A DNA stretch of 64,000 bases from Sphingopyxis panaciterrae (GTDB lineage Bacteria; Pseudomonadota; Alphaproteobacteria; Sphingomonadales; Sphingomonadaceae), in NCBI RefSeq assembly GCF_011762125.1, contig NZ_JAASQN010000001.1, positions 1,054,001 to 1,118,000 on the forward strand, written 5' to 3'. Shown one piece after another: positions 1 to 8,969 of the stretch (position 1 is the stretch's first letter; every line of letters starts with the position of its first letter). The translations under genes and the position numbers were made by a program. Below the pieces are notes generated by a model. The model was not told where the DNA came from, did no database searches, and was given only the letters and a program-made list of their open reading frames with translations.

Positions 1-1
1 C

Positions 2-955
2 GAGGCGCTGCGCGAACCGGTCGCGAACGGCCATGTCCACAGCATAAGATGGGACGCCGGTCGCTATGTGCGCGATGCCTGGCCGCTCGAACTTTGCGAC
101 ACGGCCGACCCGCGTACGTTTCTCGTGCGCGGCGGGGCTTGGCAGGTTATCGCGCTGACATTGCTTTCCTGGCTCCTGCCGGTCGAGCTGACGCCCGACG
201 GGCTCGCCATCGTCGCGATCCATTATGACCGCGCCATCGCACCCGCGGCGCCCTTCCAATGCTATGGTATCGAAGACGCGCGCATCAGCCGCGTCGACGG
301 CCGATGGCTGATGACCAGTTGCTCGGTGAGCCCCGAGCGCCATTCGACGACGCTCTACAGTTCCGACAACGGCCTCGACTGGCGCTTCGAAGACATTGTC
401 CTCGATCATCAGAACAAGGACATGCTGATCTTCGAGGGGCGGATCGACGGGCAATTCTGGGCCCAGACGTGCCCGCTCGGCAGTCTCTATTTCGCTTACC
501 CGCCGGGAAGCCCGTGGCGTGCGGGTCCTTCGATCAACCTCGCGACTTCGCCCGACGCGCTGCACTGGAAGCCCCATCGCGAACCCGGCCTGCGCCCGCA
601 TGCCGACACCGTCGCGACCGCGCGAATGGGCGGCGGAACGCCGCCGACCCTGACGCCGGACGGTTGGTTGACGCTCTGGCACGGGGTGGAACCGAAGGAG
701 ATCGTGGGCATCTATCGCACCTATTGGTCCCTGCTCGATCCGGACGATCCGTCGCGGGTCCTGCGCGGTGACCATGGTCCGCTGCTCGAGGCGAACCCCG
801 AGCTTACCCGGCCGATCGAAGACAGGATATATGTTCGCGATATCGTCTTCACCACCGGGATCGCCGATGCCGGCGATCATTATATCGTCGCCTCGGGTGA
901 ATCCGACCTCGCGTGCCGGATCACCCACATTCCGAAGCACCGTTTCGGCCTCTGA
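2..955 (+). CDS. GH130 family glycosidase/phosphorylase, 5' end outside window
   Basis: The reading frame is open from the first base of the window, so the start lies upstream; about 317 codons are present. The protein resembles GH130 enzymes, which phosphorolyse or hydrolyse beta-mannosides, and has the expected five-bladed propeller landmarks. These are a GIEDAR segment carrying the likely general-acid Asp, a histidine-containing blade (MGGGTPPTL then GWLTLWHGVE), and the usual pattern of short WH/GW strands. It has no signal peptide in the visible part. It ends 20 bases before the convergent manC-like gene and belongs to a locus with a second GH130 gene at 5339-6646. Whether it is a phosphorylase or a hydrolase cannot be decided by eye. 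Confidence 0.8.
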   Translation, partial: EALREPVANGHVHSIRWDAGRYVRDAWPLELCDTADPRTFLVRGGAWQVIALTLLSWLLPVELTPDGLAIVAIHYDRAIAPAAPFQCYGIEDARISRVDGRWLMTSCSVSPERHSTTLYSSDNGLDWRFEDIVLDHQNKDMLIFEGRIDGQFWAQTCPLGSLYFAYPPGSPWRAGPSINLATSPDALHWKPHREPGLRPHADTVATARMGGGTPPTLTPDGWLTLWHGVEPKEIVGIYRTYWSLLDPDDPSRVLRGDHGPLLEANPELTRPIEDRIYVRDIVFTTGIADAGDHYIVASGESDLACRITHIPKHRFGL

Positions 956-975
956 TCCGGCAGCGCCCGGCAGGT

Positions 976-2007
976 TCATTCGCGCAGCGCAGCCGCCGCG
1001 CGAACCTCTTGCGATCGGGCGAGCGGCATCACGAGAATATCGTCTCCGTCGACGACCACTGCGACATTTTCCATGCCGATGAGCGAGACGCGGCGCCCGT
1101 CGGCGCGCACAAGGCAACCCCTGCTGTCGTGAAAGAGCCCGTCGCCGCGGCAACTGTTGTCGGCCATATCGTGCGCGGCACGGCTGTGGACGGCATGCCA
1201 GCTTCCAAGGTCGGACCAGCCCATCGACACGGGTACGACGGCCACCCGGTCGTGCTTCTCCATGACGGCATAATCGATCGAGACGGCGGGCGCCGCCTCG
1301 AAGCTGGCGAGGTCGGCATAGCGTGCGGTGCCGTCGTCACCCCCGTTGGCCAGCGCGTCTTCGGCTGCGGCAAGGATGTCGGGACAATGGACGCGCATCG
1401 CGTCGCGCATGGCCCCGGCACGAAACAGGAATATCCCTGCATTCCAGCTGTAGCCGCCGGCGTCGATCATGGCCTTCGCGACATCCAGCCGGGGCTTTTC
1501 GACGAACCGCTCGACGGCGAAGCCGGTGTCGCCGATGGCCATGCCGCTCGCGATATAGCCGAAGCCCGTGTCGGGACAGTCGGGCGCAATTCCGAAGGTC
1601 ACGATCCAGCCGTCGCGCGCGAGCTGCGCCCCCTGTTCGATCGCGACGTGAAAGGCCGGAACATCGTCGATAATATGATCGCTCGGCATGATGAGCAGCA
1701 GGGCATCGGGCGCCGTCGCCGCGACCGCGAGCGCGATCGCGGGTGCGGTGTTGCGGGCGGACGGCTCGACGAGCAGCCCGATCCCGCGTCCGCCTGCCTG
1801 CTCGCGAACCGTCTCGACGTGCGAGGCGCCGCAAATGACCAGCGGGTCGGCGAAAGCCGGCCCCGCGACGCGAGCGAGGGTCTGCGCGAACAGGCTTTCG
1901 TCGTCGACGATATCGAGGAACTGCTTCACGCGGGCGCCGCGGGACGCAGGCCAAAGGCGCGTCCCGGCACCCCCGCAAAGGATGACGGGTTGGATCGGCG
2001 CGCTCAT
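976..2007 (-). CDS. manC: Mannose-1-phosphate guanylyltransferase (GDP-mannose synthesis)
   Basis: This 343-residue protein makes GDP-mannose from mannose-1-phosphate and GTP. The N-terminus carries the nucleotidyltransferase signature GGAGTRLWPASR followed by KQFLDI. Further on are MPSDHII, the metal/sugar-nucleotide region FVEKP, and the WNAGIFLF segment. It has the short single-domain form and lacks the C-terminal mannose-6-phosphate isomerase domain of bifunctional ManC/AlgA proteins. The chosen ATG follows a GGAG ribosome site, and the gene lies 11 bases downstream of the glycosyltransferase gene on the same strand. The two are therefore probably co-transcribed, with this enzyme supplying the donor sugar for the transferase. 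Confidence 0.9.
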   Translation of the reverse strand: MSAPIQPVILCGGAGTRLWPASRGARVKQFLDIVDDESLFAQTLARVAGPAFADPLVICGASHVETVREQAGGRGIGLLVEPSARNTAPAIALAVAATAPDALLLIMPSDHIIDDVPAFHVAIEQGAQLARDGWIVTFGIAPDCPDTGFGYIASGMAIGDTGFAVERFVEKPRLDVAKAMIDAGGYSWNAGIFLFRAGAMRDAMRVHCPDILAAAEDALANGGDDGTARYADLASFEAAPAVSIDYAVMEKHDRVAVVPVSMGWSDLGSWHAVHSRAAHDMADNSCRGDGLFHDSRGCLVRADGRRVSLIGMENVAVVVDGDDILVMPLARSQEVRAAAALRE

Positions 2008-2018
2008 TCGCAGTCTCC

Positions 2019-4388
2019 TCAGTGGGCGAGCGCCGGCGCCGGCGCCGGTGCCGCGGCAGGAAGCGGACCCGTGCCGGCGCTGCGCCAGTCCGGGGAATCG
2101 GCTATGGCTTCGCGCCAGAACATGTCGGCCATCGTCCGATAGGCGAGATGAAAGGCGAGCACCGACTCGGCACCGCTGTTGCGATTGACGCCGCGCGGGG
2201 TGAGACCGTCGAAGCAGCGCCCCGTCCTGACATCGCCCAGCGGCAGGTGGCGGTCGTTCCGGCCGAGGAACCAGGCGTAGGCGGTCTCGGCGTGCGTCGA
2301 CCAGAGCGCGTTGCCCGTGGCGGCCGACGCGGCCGCACAGGCCGCGATCGTCGCCCACGCCTCGAGCGGCTGCTGGTCGAAGGGCAGGCTTTCGCCAGGC
2401 TTGCCGAAGCTTTCGGATCCGACCGGACGAAAATGACCGTCCGGCGCCGTTTGGTAAGAGGTCAGCCAGGCCAGGGCGTCGAGACCGGTCTCCACGAGCG
2501 GAACCGACGGCAGCCGCCGCCCGGCGCGGATGAGTGCTTCGGCGAGACGCGCGTTGTCGTAAGCGAGATCGGCTTCGAACCAGTCCCAGCCGGGACGGCG
2601 TTCCGCTTTCCATAGCGCCGAGAGAAAGGCCGCGCCGCGCTCGACGATCGCGCGCGCCTGTGCATTTCCGGGGTCGTGCCCGAGCCGGTCGTCGGCGCCG
2701 AGCATCGCGAAGGCAATCGCCCGCGGATTCTCGAACTGCTCGAACATGGCGGCGCTTCGATCGAACCAGCTCGCCGCCCAATCGCGCATCGCGGGCGCCG
2801 CGGCGTGCGCGGCGGCATGGCCCAGCGCCCATAATGTCCGGCCATTGCTGTCTTCCGACCCTGCGTCTTCCAGCCATCGGCGGTCGTAACCCATGAAATT
2901 GCGGAAGCGGCCGCGTTCGGCGTTCCATCCGTGCTGGATAAAGCTCGCGAAGGTCTGCGCGTGCGACGCCGCTTCTTCCTGCGCTCGCGGCGGCAGGCTG
3001 TGCACGAGCATGAGCGCGCGCGCATTGTCGTCGATGCAGTAACCATGCGCGCGGTCGGGGACGAAATGGTTGCAGTGCTGGAACATGCCGACTTCGTCGC
3101 AGAGCGACCATGCGCCCTCCAGCGCAGGCGCGGCGCGCCCGCGCGCCGTCGGTCGATCGCGCCGGGTGACCCCGTCGACCAACGCGCCGCACGTCTGCGC
3201 GACGACGGTCCAGGCGGTGCGCCGGCCGCGGGCATAGGCGCGGCGCTGAAGCGCGCGCCGTTCTTCCGGGACCGCGAGAAGCAGGAGCACCGCCTCCGCG
3301 ATCGCCTCGCTGTCGGCGCCGGGAAGCAAGATGCCGACGTCATCGGCCAGCAGTTCGCGCGCATGAACGAACGGGGTCGATACGACCGCGCGGCCCAGTG
3401 CGACGGCATATGCCAGCGTGCCCGAGGTGATTTGCTGAAGATTGGGGTACGGGGCGAGATAGATGTCGCAGAGTTCGATCTGGTCGAGCAGTTCGCCGGT
3501 ATCGAGGAAGCGATTTTCCCAGGCGATATTATCCGCGACGCCGAGGCTCTCGGCGAGCCGTTCGAGGCTTTGCCGATAGGCTTCCCCCTCGGCGGCGACC
3601 AGGTTGGGATGGGTCGCGCCGACGATCCGGTAGAGAATATCGGGATATTGGGCGGTGATCGCCGGCAGGGCCCGGATCGCCGTTTCGAGGCCTTTCCCCG
3701 GCCCGATGAGACCGAAGGTCGAGAGAACCGGTCGGTCGGCAATTCCCAATGTCTCGCGCAGCGGCGTGACATCGACAAAGGGGCGATCGGGCGTGCCATG
3801 CTCGATATGGACGATCTGGTCGCTGCTCGCTCCATAGACGTCGCGCAGGATTTCGCGGCCGAAATCGCTCATCACCACAAGCTTGCTTGCGCGGGCGATC
3901 AGTCGTTCCATGACCCGGCGCTGGTCGGGGTTGGGCTCGGCGAGCACCGTGTGAAGCGTCACGATCAGCGGCGCGGCAACCCGATCGACCAGCTCGAGGA
4001 CCATGTCGCCTGCGACGCCGCCGAAAATGCCGAACTCATGCTGAAGCCATATCGCGCTCGCGCCGCTGTCGTTGATCGCCTCGGCGGCCGCGCGATAGCT
4101 TGCAGCCTCCTGCTCGCGGATCGTGCGCGCCACTTCGGCGCCAAGCGCCTGATCGCCTTCGCCGCACATCGCATAGACGTCGATGGCGAGATCGGGCCGG
4201 ACCGCGCGCAGATGATCATGGGTGTCCGCGGTAAAGGTCGCGATCCCGCATCGACGCGGCCGGAAACATCCGATCAGGGCCACGCGCGCGGTCGTCTCGA
4301 TACCGCTGGCGGCAAGAGGGACATCAGAGACGGGAACATCGTTTTCGCAAACGTTCCGGAAAAAACGGCCTTCGCTGTCGTGCTTCAT
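2019..4388 (-). CDS. GT4 glycosyltransferase fused to a C-terminal alpha/alpha-barrel domain
   Basis: This is a large cytoplasmic protein of about 789 residues. Residues 30-400 form a GT4/GT-B glycosyltransferase: an RRCGIATF nucleotide-loop-like start, LQHEFGIFGG, the FGLIGPGKGLE second Rossmann domain, and a donor-site region with SGTLAYAVALGRAVVST. Residues 410-790 are a separate helical domain rich in WALGHAAAH, GWDWFE and AYAWFLGRNDRH type segments. These resemble six-hairpin (alpha/alpha toroid) glycosidase-like proteins. The start was set at ATGAAGCAC because a GAGG box lies upstream; an in-frame ATG seven codons earlier has poor spacing. Immediately downstream is manC. With the two GH130 genes nearby this suggests synthesis of a mannosylated glycan; linkage and acceptor are unknown. 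Confidence 0.8.
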   Translation of the reverse strand: MKHDSEGRFFRNVCENDVPVSDVPLAASGIETTARVALIGCFRPRRCGIATFTADTHDHLRAVRPDLAIDVYAMCGEGDQALGAEVARTIREQEAASYRAAAEAINDSGASAIWLQHEFGIFGGVAGDMVLELVDRVAAPLIVTLHTVLAEPNPDQRRVMERLIARASKLVVMSDFGREILRDVYGASSDQIVHIEHGTPDRPFVDVTPLRETLGIADRPVLSTFGLIGPGKGLETAIRALPAITAQYPDILYRIVGATHPNLVAAEGEAYRQSLERLAESLGVADNIAWENRFLDTGELLDQIELCDIYLAPYPNLQQITSGTLAYAVALGRAVVSTPFVHARELLADDVGILLPGADSEAIAEAVLLLLAVPEERRALQRRAYARGRRTAWTVVAQTCGALVDGVTRRDRPTARGRAAPALEGAWSLCDEVGMFQHCNHFVPDRAHGYCIDDNARALMLVHSLPPRAQEEAASHAQTFASFIQHGWNAERGRFRNFMGYDRRWLEDAGSEDSNGRTLWALGHAAAHAAAPAMRDWAASWFDRSAAMFEQFENPRAIAFAMLGADDRLGHDPGNAQARAIVERGAAFLSALWKAERRPGWDWFEADLAYDNARLAEALIRAGRRLPSVPLVETGLDALAWLTSYQTAPDGHFRPVGSESFGKPGESLPFDQQPLEAWATIAACAAASAATGNALWSTHAETAYAWFLGRNDRHLPLGDVRTGRCFDGLTPRGVNRNSGAESVLAFHLAYRTMADMFWREAIADSPDWRSAGTGPLPAAAPAPAPALAH

Positions 4389-4859
4389 ATCCGTCCTCGT
4401 GGCTGGCATTCCCTCGCACGCGCGCGCCTTCCGCCTCGCTCGCGGATGCGCGCGAAGAAGACGCCGGCCGCAAGACCGGGCTCGGGAACTGGCTGATTGT
4501 GTGCATGCTTAACGCGGCACATGCGTTCGGGTTGCAGTGCAACATGACGGGATCGGGAAATAAAGCCCTTCGATTAACCCAGGTTATAACGATTCCGTCT
4601 CCCGGCAGCGCGGTCGTCGGAAAGGCGCTGCGCGGCCAAACCATGCGAATTCCGCGCGCTACGGCGCCAAGCTGTCGCTGCGCAAGGAGCACCGGCGCGG
4701 CCGCGCGGGAGTCGGAAAAGACCCCCGCTGCTGCTATAAGGAGGCGAAGGGAATCGGGTCGCATCCGATGGCTTGCACGGCTGCCGGCGCAATCGCGGGT
4801 GATTGCGCCGTTCGCCAGGCCGGCGCCGGCATGCGTGCCGTCTCGAATGTTCGAGGACC
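4389..4859. other. Divergent intergenic region between GT4 and the 92-residue gene
   Basis: No convincing gene was found in these 471 bases. The region separates the leftward GT4-manC operon from rightward genes, so it should hold both promoters. It contains a perfect odd palindrome (listed separately) and, at 4705-4728, a hairpin with an 8-bp stem interrupted by one mismatch and a GGAAAA loop. The hairpin lies in the presumed leader of the gene starting at 4860. No known riboswitch core was recognised. Confidence 0.5.
4531..4543. promoter_or_regulatory. Perfect 13-bp palindrome GTTGCAGTGCAAC, possible operator
   Basis: The sequence reads identically on both strands apart from the central base. 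It fits the TTGC-N3-GCAA shape bound by PhaR/AniA-type regulators in alphaproteobacteria, some of which also affect exopolysaccharide. It lies about 140 bases upstream of the GT4 gene. Assignment to PhaR is inference from the motif only, and a short palindrome can arise by chance. Confidence 0.3.
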
Positions 4860-5138
4860 ATGGCCATGGGCGTATTTCATATGATCGTCACCGACGCGTC
4901 GGCGCGACATCGCCGCGTCGATTTTCATGCGGACAGTCCCGAACAGGCGTTCCTGTTGGCCCGCAACGAAAAGGATGGCGTCGAGGTCGAGCTGTTCGAA
5001 GGCGAACATCTCCTCGCCCGGATGACGAAATCGGGCGCCAATATGTGGCAGATCGGCGGCGTGCGAACGGCCCGTGCGCCGTCGCGGCGCGAAACCCCCG
5101 CCATGCCCGGCGCCGGGGCCGGATCTTCGTCCGCCTAG
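4860..5138 (+). CDS. Small conserved-looking hypothetical protein
   Basis: A 92-residue protein with typical high-GC third codon positions. The start ATGGCCATG follows a GAGGA box. The sequence begins MAMGVFHMIVTDASARHRR and is acidic and mixed in the middle (VEVELFEGEHLL), ending in a Pro/Ala/Gly-rich low-complexity tail. No signal peptide or membrane segment is visible. I do not recognise the family. It sits between the GT4-manC operon and a GH130 gene, so it may belong to the glycan locus, but nothing in the protein itself shows this. Confidence 0.6.
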   Translation: MAMGVFHMIVTDASARHRRVDFHADSPEQAFLLARNEKDGVEVELFEGEHLLARMTKSGANMWQIGGVRTARAPSRRETPAMPGAGAGSSSA

Positions 5139-5338
5139 CGTGACATAGCCGCTTTCGAAGCAGCGACAGCGAGGGCAAGGCCGCCCGGCCGCGCCCGGCG
5201 GCGCACCTTGCGCGGTCGATTTTGATCGGGCGACGGGAACGTTGCGGCGCGAAGACCATTTGCTTTTCTCCCCGATCGCTTCATCGTGCGCGACCAGTTG
5301 CCGGTGGAAGGCGACGATATGAAAGGTCGAGACCATCC

Positions 5339-6646
5339 ATGCTGATCTGCCGGCCCGAGCAGTCCCCGCTAAAGATTCTTGATGAAAAGCTGACGGCCGA
5401 TCCCGGTCGTGTGGTGCTGCGGCCGTTCCACCTTGCCTGGCAGTCGAACGTCTCGGAGCCCCCGCGCGCGGCGCAGCTGGTAAGCGACATTCTCGGTCTC
5501 GACGACGATCAGGCCGAGCTCGAACTCGGATTGATCTGGAAGGATTTCTCGGAGCGCCACTGGCAGATCGGGGAGATTTTCGACGAGCGCTATCGCGAAA
5601 TCTCGGAAGACCTCGATCTCGACGATCAGGCGGTGTCGCCCGTCAAACGCCGCCTTATCGGCGCCTATTTCTGCCACGAATATAGCTATGCCGCCGCGGC
5701 GCTCATGAACCCGAGCATCGTCCCGCATCCCGATCAAAGCGGTCTTAGCGGCGAGCAGCTCCGCTTTATCATGTCGATGCGCGCGGTTGGCGAAGGGCAT
5801 ATTTCTTCGGTCGCCTTCCGTGAGGGGATCATCGGTCCGGGGGCCGGTTTCCAGCTTTGGCCGCAGTCGGGACCAGCGATGGCGGCCGTCGCCGACGACC
5901 GTCACCAGATGGGCCCCGACGAGGCGGTCAGCGTCCATCGCCACGCGGGCAGCGCGATCTCGAACAGCGTGTTGTTCCCCGTTACCGAGGCACAGCGCAA
6001 CGGTCTCGAGGACCTGCGCCTGGTCCGCTTCGTCGAGGACGATGGCGAGATCGAATATCTCGGCACCTACACCGCCTATTCGGGTCGCGCGATCCGGTCG
6101 GAGCTGCTCAGGACGCGGGATTTCAGCAGCTTCTGTCTCGAGCCGCTCCGGGGGCACGCGGCGCGGCACAAGGGGATGGCTCTTTTCCCGCGCCGTATCG
6201 ATGGCCGTTACCGGATGGTCGCGCGCCAGGACGGGAAGAATATCACGATCCTGACGTCGGACAGCCTCGATGAGTGGAACGACGAGGGGCAGATCCTTAT
6301 CCGGCCCGAATTTCCCTGGGAATTTGTCCAGATGGGCAACTGCGGCAGCCCGATCGAATGCGACGAAGGCTGGATTTTGCTCACCCATGGCGTCGGCGCG
6401 ATGCGCAAGTACAGCCTCGGCGCGGCGCTCCTCGACCGCGAAGATCCGTCGCGGGTCATCGCGCGGACGCGCTGCCCGATCTTGTCCGCTGCCGAGAGCG
6501 ACCGCGAAGGCTATGTGCCGAACGTCGTGTACACCTGCGGCGCCACCCGGGTCGGCGGGCAGCTGTTCATCCCTTACGGCATTTCGGATAGCGCCATCGG
6601 CTTTGCCACCACCACGATCGAGGCAATGCTCTCCGCGATGGACTGA
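5339..6646 (+). CDS. GH130 family glycosidase/phosphorylase
   Basis: A 435-residue GH130 protein, longer than the first copy because of an N-terminal helical region of about 170 residues before the propeller. The catalytic region reads NGLEDLRL, with Asp as the likely general acid. Later blades carry KGMALFPRRIDGRY, GNCGSPIECDEGW and LLTHGVG, which match the GH130 pattern of a Lys/Arg phosphate pocket and a TH-G-V strand. It has no signal peptide, so it acts in the cytoplasm. It probably phosphorolyses or hydrolyses a beta-mannoside made or imported by the same locus. The ATG at 5339 has a GGTCGAG box upstream. Confidence 0.85.
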   Translation: MLICRPEQSPLKILDEKLTADPGRVVLRPFHLAWQSNVSEPPRAAQLVSDILGLDDDQAELELGLIWKDFSERHWQIGEIFDERYREISEDLDLDDQAVSPVKRRLIGAYFCHEYSYAAAALMNPSIVPHPDQSGLSGEQLRFIMSMRAVGEGHISSVAFREGIIGPGAGFQLWPQSGPAMAAVADDRHQMGPDEAVSVHRHAGSAISNSVLFPVTEAQRNGLEDLRLVRFVEDDGEIEYLGTYTAYSGRAIRSELLRTRDFSSFCLEPLRGHAARHKGMALFPRRIDGRYRMVARQDGKNITILTSDSLDEWNDEGQILIRPEFPWEFVQMGNCGSPIECDEGWILLTHGVGAMRKYSLGAALLDREDPSRVIARTRCPILSAAESDREGYVPNVVYTCGATRVGGQLFIPYGISDSAIGFATTTIEAMLSAMD

Positions 6647-6782
6647 GCGGGCAGGGCAGAATGCCAGGCGTCACAGCAACACCCGCGCGTTGGCGCGGTC
6701 TTCGGGGTCATCCGCGCCCGCCTTCTGCAGGCTGCGATGCACCGCCGCGCCGTGACGAAAGCTCCCTTGCGCCGGCGAAGCC

Positions 6783-8969
6783 TCAGAATATCCCGAGAAA
6801 TTTCTTGCGCTGCTTCTTCTGGCCGTCGGCCGACTGCTTGCCATCCTCGGACTTCGCGGTGGTGCCCTTGCCGACATCGTCGCGCGGCTTGCCCTTGCTG
6901 GTACGCTGGGCCGCCGCGGTGGCGCCCGCGAGCACCGGACCGCACTGCGCCGCCTTCGCATCGCCGGGATCGATGAACGGAATGATCAGGCCCACGGGGC
7001 TCGCAAATATGCCGAGGCCGAGCGCCGTGCCGGCGCGGCCCGCGAGTTCGTCGCTGACGGGATCGATCTTCGGCGCCGCGAAATAGCCGCCGACGCCGAC
7101 CGGCGACTGCCCCGAAAAGAGGCTGAAGGTCTTGCCTTCGGCGCGCACCGCCATGTCGATCGCCTCGCTGCGGAAGGAGAAGCCGCCGCGGCCGAGCATC
7201 ACATTCTTCTTCGTGTCGATGAGGATCGGGTCGGCAGCGGCGATCCCGCCGCGCACGGTGAAGGCGATCACGCCGCAGTTGATTTCGACCGGCTTCTTGA
7301 GCTTGTCCTGGAACATCTTCTGTACGAACGTCCCGAGATCGAGTTCGGCGAGCTGGATGTTGCGTGTCCAGAAGGTGCCTTGCGGCAGGACGAATGCGAT
7401 CCGGCCGTTCGACGTCGCGAGCGATTCGCGCACGCTGTCGCCGAAGCCCACCATCCGGATGCGGCCGCTGACCGTGCCCGTCGTCCCCGACTGCTCGGTC
7501 CCGAAGCGCGCGAGCAACGTGCCGAGCCGCGTCGGCGACAGGCGGACGTCATATTCGGTGCGCACGACGGCAGGGCGCGCGTCGATCGCGATGTCGCTTT
7601 TGACCGTGCCCCCCGCGACGACGAAATTGAACGGCTTCAGCTCCATCAGCCCGTTCTTGAGCGCCAGCGTCAGGTCGACATTGCTGATCGGAAAGCTCTC
7701 GGCGCGCACCCTGGTGACGCGGTAGCGGACGTCGGCGTCGAAGCGCTTCAGCGCCGCGGCGCGAAGCTGCGCGTCGGGCAGAACCCGCGGCCGGCCGCCG
7801 ACCGTCTCGATCGTGCCGCCGGTGCCCATCCGGTCGAGCCGCTGCGGATCATAGCCGACGAACGGGCCGGCATCGATGATGTTAAGCGAACGGGTGGCGA
7901 GGTCGGCCTTGAGATAGAGGCGCCCCTTGGGCTGGCTGACCGCGAGCGAGCCGGCAAGATCGCTGTCGCCGAACATCCCCTTCATCCCGGTGAGTTTCCA
8001 GACCTCGTTTTCATAGGTCAGCGCGGAGGTGAGGCGGTAGGCGCGCGTGTCGGGGATCGCGACGCCGAGGAAGTCGAACATGCGCGACAGATTTCCGCCG
8101 CGCGCCTGCAGTTTGAGATCGGCGCCTTCGAGCTCGGTCGGCCCGGGCAACGTCCCCGACACATTGAGCGTGTTGCCGAGACCGACCGCATGGAGGGTCA
8201 GCGCGTTCTTGCCGCCGGCAATCGTCTCGTTCGGCGATTGGAGGCCCCCCGACACGGTGAAAGGCTGCGCGCGCATCGTCCCGCGTCCGGAAAAGCCGAT
8301 ATCGTCGCTGATGCGCGTGCCCGCCGCGCGAACCGTGTCGACGTCGATGTCCGCGAACAGCTGCAGTCGCGGGTCGCGATAGGTGAGGCCGCTCTGGGTG
8401 ATCGCGGCGCGGCGGATCCGCGGCAGTTCGAGCGGCTCGGGCGGACGGTTCGGGTCGCCGAAGGTCCAGCTGTTGCGCTTGTTCCCGGCATCCCATTCGA
8501 GCGCGAGCCGCGCGCCGTCGAGATCGGCGAACCGCAGGATGCGCTTGCCGAAGATCAGCGGCAGGGTGGCAACCCGCGTGTCGACTTTCTTGGCCGTGAA
8601 GAACTGCTTGTCGCGCGCCCACGCCGGGTTCGCGATGCGGATGTCCTCGGCATAAAATTTGACGTTGAGCGGCGCGAAATAGAGCTGGAAGTCGCCGCCG
8701 ACATTGACCTGGCGCTCGAGCTGCGCCGTCGCGAACTGCTCGAACGGGCCCTTGAGAAAGCGGCCTTTGGTGATGAAGAGGATAAGCCAGATAGCGAAGA
8801 GGATAAGCAGGATGAGCGCGACCGTCCTGATCGCGATCCGCAGCGGGCGCGGGCGCCGTTCGAGCGAGGCAGGTGTCCAGGCGGTCCGTGCCCAGTGGCG
8901 CGGTCGAGCGGTCCAGCGGAGGGCTGGCGCGCGGGCCGCCGAGGCTTCCTGACCGGAGCGCTTTTCCAT
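6783..8969 (-). CDS. AsmA family envelope protein
   Basis: A 728-residue protein with a cationic N-terminal tail, then one membrane span at about residues 45-68 (IAIRTVALILLILFAIWLIL), then a long beta-rich periplasmic region. The order GRFLKGPFEQFATAQLERQV followed by repeated FxxxDIxL strands is typical of AsmA-like proteins, which are thought to take part in lipid transport or outer-membrane biogenesis. The C-terminus is a Lys/Gln-rich tail after a hydrophobic LGLGIFASPVGLIIPF segment. Codon use is strongly GC-biased like the flanking chromosome. It marks the left chromosomal edge of the accessory region. Confidence 0.85.
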   Translation of the reverse strand: MEKRSGQEASAARAPALRWTARPRHWARTAWTPASLERRPRPLRIAIRTVALILLILFAIWLILFITKGRFLKGPFEQFATAQLERQVNVGGDFQLYFAPLNVKFYAEDIRIANPAWARDKQFFTAKKVDTRVATLPLIFGKRILRFADLDGARLALEWDAGNKRNSWTFGDPNRPPEPLELPRIRRAAITQSGLTYRDPRLQLFADIDVDTVRAAGTRISDDIGFSGRGTMRAQPFTVSGGLQSPNETIAGGKNALTLHAVGLGNTLNVSGTLPGPTELEGADLKLQARGGNLSRMFDFLGVAIPDTRAYRLTSALTYENEVWKLTGMKGMFGDSDLAGSLAVSQPKGRLYLKADLATRSLNIIDAGPFVGYDPQRLDRMGTGGTIETVGGRPRVLPDAQLRAAALKRFDADVRYRVTRVRAESFPISNVDLTLALKNGLMELKPFNFVVAGGTVKSDIAIDARPAVVRTEYDVRLSPTRLGTLLARFGTEQSGTTGTVSGRIRMVGFGDSVRESLATSNGRIAFVLPQGTFWTRNIQLAELDLGTFVQKMFQDKLKKPVEINCGVIAFTVRGGIAAADPILIDTKKNVMLGRGGFSFRSEAIDMAVRAEGKTFSLFSGQSPVGVGGYFAAPKIDPVSDELAGRAGTALGLGIFASPVGLIIPFIDPGDAKAAQCGPVLAGATAAAQRTSKGKPRDDVGKGTTAKSEDGKQSADGQKKQRKKFLGIF

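Noticed and set aside
913..2142. Long open frame on the plus strand across the manC gene
   Set aside because: It is antisense to manC and the GT4 gene, lacks a ribosome site and family resemblance, and is explained by GC-rich codon use.
4640..4760. Possible cobalamin or other riboswitch in the leader before 4860
   Set aside because: A hairpin is present, but no conserved riboswitch core could be identified and the downstream protein has no metabolite link.
5369..6388. Open frame on the minus strand opposite the second GH130 gene
   Set aside because: Antisense shadow; the GH130 motifs on the plus strand cover the same DNA.
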